From Tubulanus polymorphus (taxonomy: Eukaryota > Nemertea > Palaeonemertea > Tubulaniformes > Tubulanidae): 60,000 nt of DNA. Each line of letters begins with the position of its first letter. Position 1 is the first letter of the stretch. The position numbers and the translations under genes are program-made. Positions 15,301 through 25,989 of this stretch are shown here, one piece after another. The notes beneath the pieces are model-generated. The model did no database searches. It was given only the letters and a program-made list of their open reading frames with translations, and was not told the origin of the DNA. Location: positions 17,132,450 to 17,192,449 of the forward strand of contig NC_134029.1 of the NCBI RefSeq assembly GCF_964204645.1, read 5' to 3'.

Positions 15301-18300
15301 AAAGGCTCTTTTGCTTGCCAAGTGAGGGCATATTCGAACAAATCACGTATTTAAGCGTAATCCATTCTCGGAATCGTAGCGAGCAGAATTTTGAAATAGG
15401 CTTTCATAAAAATGTTTTCTGCATTTTTCACGAAAATAAAATCGGGAAAATTTCAATTTTTATCAGCCAATCAGGAAGTTGTGTCTTCCCTGTGATTGGT
15501 TTATCTAAAAATATCAGCAGCTGTTCACGTGAATTATCGTGATTTCATTACTGGCGCTTTTGCGCATGACGTCATGTATCAACACGCGACAATACTTCCG
15601 CGTTCGCTACGTGTTCGCTGATTGGCCCATTTACTGGGAAATTCCACAGAAGCCTAATGTGGTTTGTTACAAGCGCTGTGATTGGCCCTACCCGATTCTG
15701 GCACGGCTTTAGCTTAGTGGGTTCGAATCCCTTGACGGGAGAAGATGATGGATCCTATCGATGCTATCAACAAATAAGTTTCCCGGTTGGGCAGCTGCGG
15801 ATATCTACCGAAAGTGTTGCGGTTCGATATTTCGAGGTTTCTTTGAATTTTGGAGTGATATTGAAATCCGGTAAACACCGGCGGTAGATTGTGGTGAAAA
15901 CCCATTGCTTGATATTTGTACTACTTAATCAACGAAAAGCGTCGGGGCCGCGCCAGGAGTTTTCGCGATTCAAGTAGCTCAATAGCCTACTTCTTCGTGT
16001 TCGTCCACCTCCGCAATTTTCACTCCGCCGATCTCTGACACGGCTCTGTCGCCGTCGGCGCTGTGATTGCACTATTCGTACCACCAAAATTTTTTATTTC
16101 TATATCAGGGAGGTCTGGAGAATAAAAAAGTCAAAATTTGGATATCACATAGGCCTGATTTCATCGAATAAGTCGACCATGGTCGTTACGTTTCCGTACT
16201 AATTACCACCTATAACCGTCTGAACAATTTTGTCACAACCAACATTTCGTTTACAGAAATCAGGTGTTCACGTGAACCCGCGGTATCGTCTATTGTTTTA
16301 CTTCCGGGTTTTATTTTAAGATTTAAAATCGTATTTCAAGATCGATTTCTATGAAATCTTTAGTTGATTTGGTGTTTGGGAGGAATTTTTATATTGCTCT
16401 ACAGAAAATTCATCCTTGACAATTGCGCAAGGTTCGCAAAAAATTGCTTTTCCCAAATCGAGTGTATGAACTTGATATGCTAATTAGCCATGTGCTCGAA
16501 TTGCAAATTCAATCAAATTTTATTCTGCCAAAAAAAATGTTAAATCCAATTCGCTTTCCGAGAGTTAATGGTATACTGCATGGAACAAAGTTGTTTTGAG
16601 ATGGGTCTTGAAGCTATTGAGTCGAGAGATAACCATCTAGATAGTTCGTGAGAGTTCCAAAGTTTTGAAGACGCTTCAAGGCAATGTCTTGATATTTGGT
16701 TTATACGTGTATCTACCCTAGACACATCTTCAGGCCAAAAACTGGCCCTGTCAGATTCAAGATGGCCGACTGGCAGCCATTGTTGTTCGCCAAAATCAGC
16801 ACTTTTTACACATTTTAGAAGTTTTCGAGGGAAATTTTGAAGACACTTTTATCAATAACCTTGATCATTCGTATATATTTGTATCCCCCAAGGGCCCATC
16901 GGCATGAGAAAAATTGGGTCGATCGGACTCAAGATGGCCGTCCTGTGACCTTTTTTGTTCCCAAAAATGTTAATTTTGGCCTGAATTCTGAGTCCTGTAG
17001 CTTTCTAATGGTGTGCCATTTTTCATTGCAATTTGTAATGGGTATTCTTTGGAAAAGGATCTTTTATATCCGAGAGGGTATTTTTGACCAGGCAATTATG
17101 ACGCAATTGGCGGCCATCTTGGGGTCATCAGTACTCATTCGTAGGTGGAAAAAAAGTTTAGCCACATCATTTTGATACTTAAGCATATTTTGCTACCATA
17201 ATTAATTGGAAAGTTGTAGCTCATGACATGTTCTATGATTGAGGTGAGTTTCAAGCTCATTGGTTTTTGTTTATGGCCACCAGGGGGCGTTGAACAATAC
17301 AATAACTTAGTATTTCTATATTACATTCGTACCTATGCATATTTTGCTACCACAATCAATTGGAAAGTTGTAGCTCATGACATGGTCTATTATCTTGGTG
17401 AGTTTCAAGCTCATTGGTTTTTGTATATGGCCACCAGGGGCGTTGAACAATACAATAACTTAGTATTTCTATATTACATTCGCTCCTGCTGTCTGTGTTA
17501 ACACACGATTGTACTATGTAAATGACATTGAGCAGGGAGTGTATATTGATAAATATAACCCACAGATTACATCATTTATAAAAAGAAAATCTGACAGGCT
17601 GGCCATTGTGCCCCTTGGGGATCTTGTTTTTATACGTACCCCAGGGGCCCCTGGGGGTAGAGTTTCTATTTCTTCAAATCGCTACTAGTCCTACAGTTTT
17701 AGTCGGGATCAATTCCAAATTTAGTATGAATATTATATGGACCAAGGCCTATAAAGTTATAGAGCCATTTTTTTTAATTCATCCCCCAGGGGCCGCCCCT
17801 GGGGGTAGAGTTTCTATTTCTTCAAATCGCTACTTGTCCTACAATTTTAATCAGATCAATTCCAAATTTAGTATGAATGTACTATGGACATAGACCTATG
17901 AAGTAACAGCCATTTTTGGTTTACCTTTGTCAGCGATATGAGGTTGGCATTTAGCCAATTCGTGTAAAATCGCGGTATGTTTTTTTATGTGAGTATTTGT
18001 TTCATTGGTTCTCGGCTTGCGATTGAAGACATGGCGAACTTCCGTCGATGTACATTGTCAACTGAGTTAAAATTCTACGAAAAACTGTTTTTGGCGGGAA
18101 AATTCTTAGCTCTCGTGTATAAACTTGCAATGACCTCGATTGGGGGGCGTCGTCTCTACAAGCGAATGGGATTGGCTGTTTTTGGGATATAAGGGGAATT
18201 CCGGCGCTACTAAAATAATTATGGGAAAGCCATAGAATGGCGTACGTTTCATTGGACTAGGTGCCGTATGGCGTATACGTGCGAATTTTAAATGCTCATT

Positions 18301-20693
18301 GCTGGTGAGGATGTAATTATTTCTCACATCCGCCATAGGTATTGTTTCATTTTAATACCCGGTGATTGTTTTGATTGACATTGAAGTGTAAGCGAACATT
18401 CACTTACACGAGGCCTCCACCTGTGCGCGCAGAGTGCTACACGACACACCCAGACACACACACACAAGCTCATACAGTACACTACTTAAGGTGATGCTGT
18501 ATTGCGTGCGCGTTTGACATGAAAATAGGCTGAATAATCATGGCAGAAGATGAGCGCTGTGTTTTCTGTTTGATAGAATTTGTAATAAATTGTAATTTCT
18601 TGTGAACTGAAAATATTAAGCAGCAAACTAAAAGTATAGGTCGAGGTCTGAATATTGTAGTCGTAAATTCCAGGATTTAAAACGATCTTATAACCGATTT
18701 CTTCTGTACCGGTATTTTAACTTCCGCGGCCAACATTGGAAGAGGTTTCCATGACCCAATATTCAGCCACCCTCTGATATGTGACATCATATGAATTTTA
18801 GGCCATCCTATATTAATGGCCTGTTTGCCGTAACCTGACCGACCCGACTTCAAAGGTACCGAGGGAAAACTTTTTTTTCTGGGATTCATTGAAATAAATT
18901 TTATTTTTGATAAAAAGGGCCGGCCGACCCACTGCCTATGAGCGTATGAGCTACGTATTATATATGTTTGAATTCAAGTGTGCATCGTGTGAAAACATGC
19001 CTTGTAAATGTGGCCGAATTTAAGTTTTCCAGGAAACTGGCAGTGTTCCAATAAGCTGCCATTCATTCTCATAGTGACTTTATCAAAGCTGGTAACGTAA
19101 AACCGCGCACATATTCTATGTACTGTTTCATTTTTAACACAGAGATGACGCTCTGGACGAAGTTATAATTTTAGAATAATTCTCGAAATCTACGCTATAA
19201 GACAAATTTCCCGTGCACAACGTAGATATTCCGATATTGTTTCCATGTAAAAAGGTGATAAATTTGTCTTTTTTTGCCCAAAAATTTAGCAACAAAATTT
19301 TTTCTTACCTACAGACTAATCCTGAAAAGTTGAGTCGGTGTTACGGCAAACAGACAATTATTTTGGGATGGCCTTATTTGAATATTTTTTTCATATTGTG
19401 AATCATATTTTTTTTGAAAATATAAAATAATTTCCCTGCCACGCCTACCTGTACCCTACAAACTTTTGGAGTGGACCGTAACGAAATGTATATCTTTGGT
19501 CTAATAATTCTTTAAGAAAGATAAAATACAAAATAAACTTGTGGAACTTTGAAGTCACGAATTAAAAAGATTTTTCAAGCAATGCCCTTACTCCAAACAA
19601 CCTCTAGCTTTCAAGGTAAACCACACTTTGCCCATGGGCAATTTATTTAGCCCACTTGGGACTTTAGTCCCAGTGGGCTATTGCGTTCACTTTTCGTCCA
19701 TCGTCCGTCCATCCAGGGGGCGTTGAATAGTAGAATAACTTAGTATTTCCTTATTATATTGGTACCTAGGCATATTTTGTTACCATGATCAATTACAAAG
19801 TTATAGTTCGTGACATGTTCTATGATTGTGCTGAGTTTCAAGGTCATTGGGTTTTGAATATGGTCACCAGGGGGCGTTGAATAGTAGAATAACTAAGTAT
19901 TTCTATATTAAATTGGTAACGAGGCATATTTTGTTATCACAATCCATTACAAAATCGTAGCTGCTGACAAGTTCTATGATTGTGGTGAGTTTCAAGGTCA
20001 TTTGTATATGGTCACCAGGGGGCATTGAATATTGAAATTGTTGAGCATTTGGAACCACTTCCCAAGTGGGCATGGTGTCCCTGGACCCCTAGTTTTATTC
20101 ATCCGCCAGGGAGCGCCTCCAGGGGTGGAGTTTCTATTTCTTCAAATTGCTACTTGTCCTACAGTTTTAATCAGATCAATTTCAAATTTGGTATGAATGT
20201 TCTATGGACCAAGGCCTATAAAGTTACAGAGCCATTTTTAGCCCACTTGGGACTTTAGTCCCAGCGGGCTATTGCGTTCACTTTTCGTCCGTCATCCGTC
20301 CGTTCGTCCACCCGTAGACGGAATCCAGTTATTTTGGGAAGTTTTGAAGACGCTTCTAGGTAATGTCTTGATATTTGGTTTATACATGTATCTACCCTAG
20401 ACACATCTTCAGCCCAAAAACTGGACCTGTCAGAATCAAGATGGCTGACTGGCTAAGAATAACTTAGAATTACTGATGATCCTATTCTTTTTTTGTGTTT
20501 ATATTTATAGTTTGATTCATTGATGAGTGGTATTTCAACACCACCTCCGTCATCAATCGCAGCTGCTGGAACGAGTTTGGCTCCTCCTGCTCCCGTGGCT
20601 CCCGCTATGCGACCTGCAGCTCCTATAACACCTCCTCATCCGTCTGTTATGATGTCTACAGCCTCTTCACCAGATGTCATTTCTCTGGATTGA
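310..20693 (+). CDS. PIAS: PIAS-family SUMO E3 ligase, 12 exons, 5' end outside the window
   Basis: Twelve exons join in phase into about 548 codons ending at a stop at 20691-20693: 310-394, 486-536, 945-1035, 2632-2766, 2863-2968, 4524-4597, 5838-5998, 6817-6971, 7531-7669, 12990-13363, 14011-14105 and 20511-20693. In order they encode most of a PINIT domain, the SP-RING zinc domain, an acidic SUMO-interacting motif (VIDLT followed by Asp/Glu), and a Ser/Pro-rich tail. PIAS proteins are nuclear E3 ligases that bring the SUMO-charged E2 (Ubc9) to transcription factors and chromatin proteins; SP-RING binds the E2 and PINIT helps choose the substrate. The N-terminal SAP domain is absent because the upstream exons lie before base 1. 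Every intron has GT-AG ends and the phases agree throughout. The choice between PIAS paralogues is not possible from this reading. Confidence 0.95.
486..536 (+). CDS. PIAS: PIAS exon b (PINIT)
   Basis: This 51-nt exon lies between a TAG acceptor and a GT donor. It encodes the PINIT strand ending in YTVQVQLR, a very conserved PIAS motif. Confidence 0.92.
945..1035 (+). CDS. PIAS: PIAS exon c (PINIT)
   Basis: This 91-nt exon encodes the [20 protein letters not shown] segment followed by VNSK. The pattern of Cys, acidic residues and FPP is typical of PIAS proteins. Confidence 0.94.
1036..2631 (+). other. PIAS intron with a C-tract and a MITE
   Basis: There is no coding signal. The intron holds a poly-C run near 1159-1172, the terminal-inverted-repeat element at 1410-1814, and a stretch at about 1820-1900 related to the dispersed repeat family seen at 10.2, 17.2, 19.8 and 26.4 kb. 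Confidence 0.6.
1410..1814. mobile_element. MITE with TA target duplication (mariner/Tc1-like) in a PIAS intron
   Basis: The ends are imperfect inverted repeats of about 44 bp: the left starts AAGCCTAGCCTACATCGACA and the right, inverted, starts AAGCTAAGCATACATCGACA. Both continue into a GGAGACAACTA core. TA flanks both ends (1408-1409 and 1815-1816). It is 405 bp long with no coding capacity. The TA duplication points to a Tc1/mariner-type mobilising transposase (inference). Confidence 0.75.
2632..2766 (+). CDS. PIAS: PIAS exon d (PINIT core)
   Basis: This 135-nt, phase-0 exon contains [14 protein letters not shown], the segment that contains the position of the Pro-Ile-Asn-Ile-Thr motif for which the domain is named; here the motif reads PVNIT. 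Confidence 0.96.
2863..2968 (+). CDS. PIAS: PIAS exon e (PINIT end)
   Basis: This 106-nt exon encodes a hydrophobic VGVFLVRKV strand and the conserved [11 protein letters not shown] motif. The split isoleucine codon is completed by the next exon. Confidence 0.95.
2969..4523 (+). other. PIAS intron; dispersed repeat copy, inverted
   Basis: There is no gene. Bases 3322-3524 are an inverted copy of the repeat at 14281-14515: both carry the TGCCGGCA core, the ATTAAATCCTCATA segment and a GGGTGGGG patch. Bases about 4020-4300 resemble the 'rounded sentence' repeat at 15.1, 17.7 and 20.1 kb. Confidence 0.55.
4524..4597 (+). CDS. PIAS: PIAS exon f (linker into SP-RING)
   Basis: This 74-nt exon encodes [20 protein letters not shown] and then LMCP, the invariant lead-in to the SP-RING of PIAS proteins. 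Confidence 0.96.
4598..5837 (+). other. PIAS intron; G-tract and GC-rich palindromes
   Basis: There is no gene. It contains a poly-G run near 4793-4802 and, at 5260-5352, a GC-rich patch with short palindromes. Its GGGGGAGGGCCCCCAAACCC segment also occurs, inverted, near 24.87-24.90 kb inside the hAT-like element. Confidence 0.5.
5332..5352. repeat. Perfect 9-bp-stem palindrome
   Basis: GCTGACGGC and GCCGTCAGC are separated by TAA, which gives a perfect hairpin. It sits beside another short palindrome (GCGCCTTCGGCGC). It is probably the end of an interspersed element. Confidence 0.7.
5838..5998 (+). CDS. PIAS: PIAS exon g (SP-RING zinc domain)
   Basis: This 161-nt exon encodes most of the SP-RING: the Cys/His ligand region [11 protein letters not shown], then WICPVCDK. 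These residues bind zinc and form the surface that contacts Ubc9. Confidence 0.97.
5999..6816 (+). other. PIAS intron, nothing recognised
   Basis: No coding exon, RNA gene or clear repeat structure was seen. Confidence 0.5.
6817..6971 (+). CDS. PIAS: PIAS exon h (end of SP-RING)
   Basis: This 155-nt exon begins after TATAG and continues the SP-RING C-terminal helix and the [14 protein letters not shown] segment. An in-frame ATG at 6758 lies upstream within the intron and is not used here. Confidence 0.94.
6972..7530 (+). other. PIAS intron with a dispersed-repeat fragment
   Basis: Bases about 7075-7200 resemble the family segment that includes AAGATGGCCGA, also found at 16.7, 20.4 and 21.8 kb. 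Nothing else was recognised. Confidence 0.5.
7531..7669 (+). CDS. PIAS: PIAS exon i (SUMO-interacting motif)
   Basis: This 139-nt exon encodes [16 protein letters not shown], a textbook SUMO-interacting motif: a hydrophobic core followed by serines and acidic residues. Confidence 0.95.
7670..12989 (+). other. Largest early PIAS intron (5.3 kb), repeats only
   Basis: No exon was found. Fragments of the dispersed repeat family occur at about 9120-9250 and 10140-10310. A short GAT trinucleotide run lies near 11867. The rest is AT-rich sequence without recognised structure. Confidence 0.5.
12990..13363 (+). CDS. PIAS: PIAS exon j (Ser/Pro-rich region)
   Basis: This 374-nt exon begins after TTTTACAG at the end of a 5.3-kb intron. 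It encodes a low-complexity Ser/Thr/Pro-rich region with an [16 protein letters not shown] patch. Phase and the GT donor at 13364 fit the next exon. The open frame that continues upstream to 12784 is intron. Confidence 0.88.
13364..14010 (+). other. PIAS intron, nothing recognised
   Basis: A tRNA-A-box-like patch near 13490-13510 lacks a partner B box. Nothing else was seen. Confidence 0.45.
14011..14105 (+). CDS. PIAS: PIAS exon k
   Basis: This 95-nt exon lies between TTTTTCAG and GTAAGT. It encodes [12 protein letters not shown] followed by a proline-rich segment and ends on a codon boundary, matching the last exon. Confidence 0.82.
14281..14515 (+). repeat. Dispersed repeat, partner of inverted copy at 3322-3524
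   Basis: It begins TTAACCCTTAATCTGCCGGC. The same blocks in the same order occur on the opposite strand at 3.32-3.52 kb. Copies differ by many substitutions, so it is an old non-coding family. Confidence 0.65.
17185..17490 (+). repeat. Two tandem copies of a 154-bp monomer
   Basis: GGAAAGTTGTAGCTCATGAC starts at 17208 and again at 17362, an offset of 154 bp. Each unit continues through a CCACCAGGGG patch to AACTTAGTATTTCTATATTA. Confidence 0.8.
19649..19679. repeat. Hairpin at the edge of a dispersed repeat
   Basis: AGCCCACTTGGGAC pairs with GTCCCAGTGGGCT around a TTTA loop, with one imperfect pair. It is followed by ATTGCGTTCACTTTTCGTCC. A second copy lies at 20240-20270 with the same following bases. 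Confidence 0.75.
19716..20035 (+). repeat. Tandem copies of the same 154-bp monomer
   Basis: GGGGGCGTTGAATAGTAGAA starts at 19716 and again at 19870, again 154 bp apart. The partial third unit at about 20010 runs into other repeat sequence. Confidence 0.8.
20240..20270. repeat. Second copy of the AGCCCACT hairpin
   Basis: This is the same stem and TTTA loop as at 19649-19679, with one base changed in the right arm. The following ATTGCGTTCACTTTTCGTCC is identical. Confidence 0.75.
20511..20693 (+). CDS. PIAS: PIAS terminal exon
   Basis: This 183-nt exon follows TTTATAG and encodes 60 residues rich in Pro, Ala and Ser, ending with a DVISLD tail and a TGA stop. The VISLD tail resembles a second, C-terminal SUMO-interacting motif (inference). 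A polyadenylation hexamer follows at 20735. Confidence 0.88.
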   Translation, partial: FDSLMSGISTPPPSSIAAAGTSLAPPAPVAPAMRPAAPITPPHPSVMMSTASSPDVISLD

Positions 20694-20734
20694 TTCTTGG
20701 AGAATATTTTGTAACTGTAAATAATATAATAATG

Positions 20735-20740
20735 AATAAA
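20735..20740 (+). promoter_or_regulatory. Candidate polyadenylation signal of PIAS
   Basis: AATAAA lies 42 bases after the stop codon. This would give a short 3' UTR; a longer one cannot be excluded because the next 4 kb contain no gene. Confidence 0.5.
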
Positions 20741-23700
20741 TGCAGCAGACAACTAAAACTCCACATAAACATGCTGCAGACTGATCCCCTGTTTACTGCA
20801 GACTGGTATGAAACACTACCGACCAGTATGAATTAGACTTATCCCCCTACAGTTCTTGTGTACTGGTATATATTACAGCGATTGTATACTGGTATAGTTA
20901 AGTGTAGACACTACTCGCGAACGCAGGTTTTCATTTAAACCGTGTATATCGAATGAGCTAGTGTAGACGTGGTTATACTGGTATCCAGTATGGTATAAAC
21001 AAGTCTAGCAGCATTTCAAACGGGTCATTCTGATAACACCAAAAAGGCAAAGTGGTAGCAAACAAAGGTTTATAATATCCTAAAAAGTAATAAAACGAAC
21101 AAACTAATTATAGGATAACTATTTAGGATAACTATCAATTCTATTTCTTTGCCCTATACACTGAGGACCTATAGGCTTTTGTAGTTATACATAGTACTTG
21201 TATGGGAGGATAATGATATATACTACTTGTATACTAAAACATACTTAGAACATACCATTCTTGTAGAGTGGTATATACTCTAAACCTCGCCTTACTCGGA
21301 CAATTTTGGACCGGCATGATTTATCCGCGTTAAAAAAAAGTCTGAATTCACGATCAGAACTACAAAAATTATTTTGTTTTTATCCGACTTGGCCAAGTCT
21401 CAGTTATGTGAGGTTCATTATGGTACTTATCAATTCTCTAAAAAACTGATCAACCTAGAAACTTTTCTGTACTATTTGGTCCCAAGAAGCATCTAGTCAG
21501 TAGTTGGCTTGATCAAGTAGGACAAATGTATTCCTCAAGATGAAGATAAGTAAATAGACTAACACTCCTTTATTCAATTCTGTGATGTTTCAACCTATTA
21601 TATTTTTAGCCTACTTGAGACTTACGGCCCAGCACGCTATTGCTTTCACGTTTCATCTGTCCATTCGTCGATCCATCGACGGAATCCAGTTATTTTGGGA
21701 AGTTAAGAAAACGCTTCGAAGGAGTGTCTTAATATTATATGGTTTATACATTTATTTACCCTAGACACAACAGTGTTCAATTAGAATAAAGATGGCCGAC
21801 TGGCAGTCATTAACCCTTTGGTGCCTGTTTTTTTTACTCAAAAATATCCATTGATGGCTGAGCGATTTCATTGTTTCATTACGAAGCTGAAGATTTTTCA
21901 AAATGGCATAACGCAGTCAAAACTTCAATTTGGATGTCTTCCACATCAAATGAGAGATGTTTGCATATAGATACAAAATATGATAGCAAGTCTCTAGCTC
22001 ATTGATAGCCATATTATACACCAGGGGGTGTCAATATTATAATTATCAGATTGCCGAGCATGTCACTAAGTGGGCATGGCATCGATGGACCCCAGTATTA
22101 TTATCGATAGGTTGATTAAAGAAATAATGTCCCTTGTGTAGAGGAGACTTCTCATTGTAGTCAGTGTGCCTGATTTTATTTTTTCTATGAGAAAGAAAAT
22201 GTCATAGAACTCAACCGGCTGGCTAGATTTTATTTTTCATCATCTTTTGCTAGTATTTTCCCACTGATTTTTTATGGCCCGGACGGCAAAATGGAAGAAA
22301 GACTGCAAGGCCCTTATTGACTAAATAACTGCCCCAGGTGGGATTTTTAACAAAAAATTGAATTTTCTATATCAAACTTTTATGATAATAAATCTTTTAT
22401 GAACAAAACTATTCGTTTTCAACACCTATTACGAGTTCAGTTAATAAAATTAACTAACTTACTTTATAATTAAAGTAATGTTTTTACTCATTGGTCTCTT
22501 CCAAAACGAAGCAGTAGAAGTATGAAGCCTAACCTTGTGGTAAGTTGATTTTTGTCAAAATCTGACCTTTTCAATTGAGTGAAATTCATATGATGACAAT
22601 TAAGGACGATCGCAACAATTGTGATATATTGGCAGACACTGTTTTGTGCAGAACATCGTATGATGCCACCGGCCCTGACTGACGATCAATGCAAGAAGGG
22701 TTAATTTTGGTGAGTTTCCTCTGTCAAATACGGCCACCAGGTTGACTGGAATTTCTGGTTAGCACCATACTGTTTCCAAATCTCAATTGGTTATCCTTTG
22801 ACTTGTTGTATGTTATGGGACTCGGACTGGTAAACCCCTATGTAAAATGCTGATTATTGTCTGTTCATTGGTGCAATTTGGTTTCTATTGAAAATGGCAA
22901 TTATCCGTCAATTATGGTTATTATGGTGGCCATCTTGAATTGCTCATTCATGCATTGGAGCCTGAATTCCAGAGACTTATCTAGTTTGTTGTTTGGATGG
23001 ATATGAGGTTTTTTTCTGTAAACCTGGTGTATGAGTTGGGACTGGTGCAATTCTGTTTCTATTGAAATTGGCAATTATCTGTCATTTATGGTTATGGTGA
23101 CCATCTTGAATTGCTCATTAATGAATTGGAGCCTGAAATCTAAAGAGACTTCCTCAAAACCTACCATAGTTTGTCTTTTTGATGATTATGAGGTCTTACC
23201 TTGTCATAAGTTGATCATTGTCCAATACAGCAGCCATCTTGAATTTCAGGTTGGCAGATTGTGCCAAGATATTTAAGATAGATACTGTCTGCATAACCCG
23301 GGGAGACAAAGTGGTATTTGCTGCACAATCAAGTCTCATTTTATATACCTATCCATTCATGTTTATGTACATTTCATATTACTTATCATGAAGTGTGTTA
23401 TTATTGCACTCGAGACCAAAAGATGCATGTCAATCGTTTTTTTTTTCATACTCTTTTTTGTCAAATCTTCTATTTATTTTTGTGTTATGCTTATAGGTAT
23501 GTATCTTTTGTCATTTCTGAATATGTCTATTTTCACCGAATGTTTACTCTTCTTAAGATTAATCGTTATATTGTAAATACAAAATGAAGTACAGTTTTCT
23601 TTGGGATGGATCAGGGCTTGATAACTATGATGAAATCAACTTGAATTGTAGGAAGTTATGACATTTTTTTTCACTTATATCCAATATTGATCGATGAAGT

Positions 23701-24304
23701 CTCTAGGTAAATTATCATTCTTATTTTTGTAAGTGTCAATCTGCAGCCCTGAACCAACGCCTTTTAGACAGCGTCCATTGTTCGTTGGGGGGTCTTGTCG
23801 ATCACTACTTCTGTCTGTCAGGTGCTAGTGTAGTCTATTTGTTTGTTCCTTTTCAATTGCATGTATTAGATTTGAGATGAAGTCCTGATCAAACAGGGAG
23901 CGGGATATTTTGAGGGGGTGGGTCTGGGAACTGATATGAACGTGGATTAGATTCTGGTCAAAAGCAACGAGATACGTTGTTTTTAATAGGGATTAACCTG
24001 CCTGGTTTAAAATAGAAACTTATATTTTATGTTGACTGTATATATGTATATAAGAACAGTGTAACAGTAATCCAGATCTTGATGAAATCGATTCCCCAGA
24101 TTTGTACCAGAAATCTGGGTTAGAAATCATATTTTACCGGTACATGTACAAATGAACTGTTACGACTGTAAATGACAAAATACGGATGAGATGGATTTAC
24201 TTCTGTTGCCCCGATAGATTGGAGACTGATGAATGGCAGATAGATGGTGCTCATCTCCGTAATTAGATTTTTAGAAGCTATACATTGAATGAATTCTATT
24301 TCAT

Positions 24305-24369
<65 letters not shown>

Positions 24370-24747
24370 GTATATTTAAGAATAAGATTTGTTATGTGAA
24401 CTTGACTGGTGAAGTTACCGTATAATATGTATACATTCAATACTGTAAAATAGGTAATGTCTGTTTTGAGATGAATTAAATAAAGATGAAGGAAAGCTGA
24501 CCGCACAGTGTTCAAGTTCTTACTCATTTAATTCATGCTGCTAGCTATAAAAAAGAGTGTGAGCAAACTGTCTCTTACCAATAAATGTCATGAAGCATAG
24601 ACAAATATCAGGGGCAGATCCAGATGCCAATTTGAAGGACTTACCTAATAAGCAATATTAGGCGCAATCTCACCCTGAAATGCACCAATTACATGTATCT
24701 TGGAGGACAAAATGAGAAAGGGTAACCAAAAAAAATTTGAAGGACTA
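20741..24747. other. Intergenic stretch after PIAS
   Basis: No gene was supported. It holds several TACTGGTAT-containing segments at 20.8-21.0 kb, a weak inverted-repeat element at about 21285-21415 (AACCTCGCCTTACTC against an inverted AACCTCACATAACTG), dispersed-repeat fragments at 21.6-21.8 and 22.0-22.1 kb, and a (TA)n tract at 24.3 kb. Most of 22.1-24.1 kb shows nothing recognisable. Confidence 0.5.
24308..24372. repeat. (TA)n microsatellite
   Basis: About 65 bp of almost uninterrupted TA dinucleotides with two TG interruptions near the right end. The tyrosine/isoleucine-rich open frame across it is an artefact of the repeat. Confidence 0.95.
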
Positions 24748-25589
24748 CAGGGGCGGATCCAGGGGGATCGGATGGGTAGACAGTATTGGAAGGAAATTTA
24801 AGGGCACCTTTCTGATCTTAGGGCACACCCAGTATCCAGGTCAATGCGAGCGCCGAAGGCGGGAAGTGCTTAGAGGGGGGGTCTGGGGGCCCACCCCCAG
24901 AAAATTTTGAAAATATGGTACCATTTAAAGGCTTTGAGAGGGCTTCTAGAGGCTAGCAGAGCAATCCAGAATAAACGAATTCGAGACAAGATTTCAACAG
25001 ATGCGGATAAAAAATGAAGCTGGCGAACCCATGAAAGAATGGTTGTCGCCAACTTCGCCTAGTGCCCCTATAATCTTTAAAAGTGCCCCTTAACAATTAT
25101 ACAGAATACGGCTAAGTGCCCCTTCATTGTTAACAATCGGCAGAAATTGCCTCGTCTTCACATTTATCCTTATGTCATGTGCCATCTTCCAAACCAAAAG
25201 TGCCCCTAAAATTTTAAAAATAGGCAAAAAAGTGCCCTTTTCTTCAACATTTTCCGCGTATAGTGCCCTCTTCTAAAGTACGAGTGCCCCTTTAGCCCTC
25301 CCTGAAAAGACAAGGTGCCCTCATCCAAAGCATGAGTGCCCCTTGCAAAAGGAAAGTGCCCTTTTTAATTTATCATGATTAAAGGCTTTACAAATATGAT
25401 TATCTCTCCTCACTTTCTCGGCAGCAGTATATACCGATTAATTTTATAATTATGCCCGGATTACGGACACGGAATTAGCGGTTGCTGAAATAATGCCGTC
25501 AAAAATATTGCCGGTGAAATTTCGAAGGGCACTTAAAAATTCTAGACCGTATTGGGCAATACGGCTAATACGGCCTGGATCCGCCCCTG
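24748..25589. mobile_element. Non-autonomous hAT-like element with 5-bp target duplication
   Basis: The left end reads CAGGGGCGGATCCAGG and the right end is its inverse (CCTGGATCCGCCCCTG). GACTA flanks both sides (24743-24747 and 25590-25594). CAGGGGCGGATCCAG is the classic hAT terminus; a 5-bp duplication is unusual for hAT, which usually makes 8 bp, but is described for a subgroup. The interior has many AGTGCCCCTT-like motifs in a loose array and no transposase. Confidence 0.75.
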
Positions 25590-25817
25590 GACTATGTATT
25601 TCTTGTTTCCAAATACACGTGTGCATGCACAAAGAGCATCGGCCAAACTCGGAAAAACGATCATACTAAGTGGATATCAAATGGATAGTCAGTAATCAAG
25701 GAAATTATATTTATCTTGACGGTGGTTTAGCGAATCAACTGATGCTCGGCCATGTGTGACGGAAGCGTGACCGTGGTTAGTGAGTGGACACCATGTATCT
25801 ATTACAATGTACATGTA

Positions 25818-25983
25818 CAGTCAACCCTGATATACCGCCCACCTCAGTGCTGAACGATTTTGTCGGTATAGAGAGTATGGTGGTATATCGGAGGTGTTTT
25901 ACTAAAACTATGTATTTGTATGGGGATGTCCATTGAGGAAACCTGACGGTAGGCAGGGGTGGCGGTATATCAGGAATTGACTG
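25818..25983. mobile_element. Short pogo/Tigger-like MITE with TA target duplication
   Basis: The left end CAGTCAACCCTGATATACCG matches the inverted right end CAGTCAATTCCTGATATACC with one small insertion. TA flanks both ends (25816-25817 and 25984-25985). It is 166 bp long and non-coding. CAGT-starting ends with a TA duplication fit pogo-type elements. Confidence 0.8.
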
Positions 25984-25989
25984 TACATG

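Larger units (their letters stand above)
14106..20510 (+). other. Last PIAS intron (6.4 kb), dense dispersed repeats
   Basis: No exon was found. Repeat pieces include 14281-14515 (inverted partner at 3.3 kb), 14953-15250 with palindromic starts, 16560-16830, the 154-bp tandem units at 17.2-17.5 kb, two copies of a CCCAGGGGC-CCTGGGGGTAGAG repeat at 17640-17900, and the hairpin-flanked repeat at 19.65-20.45 kb. Confidence 0.6.

Noticed and set aside
15700-15745. tRNA-like boxes (TTAGCTTAGTGG and GGTTCGAATCC)
   Set aside because: The two boxes are only about 5 bases apart and no cloverleaf can form. At best it is a scrap of a tRNA-derived SINE.
17223-17501. 92-codon open frame with repeated peptide
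   Set aside because: The peptide repeat only reflects two 154-bp non-coding monomers.
24120-24527. 135-codon minus-strand open frame
   Set aside because: Its core is a Tyr/Ile run translated from the (TA)n microsatellite.
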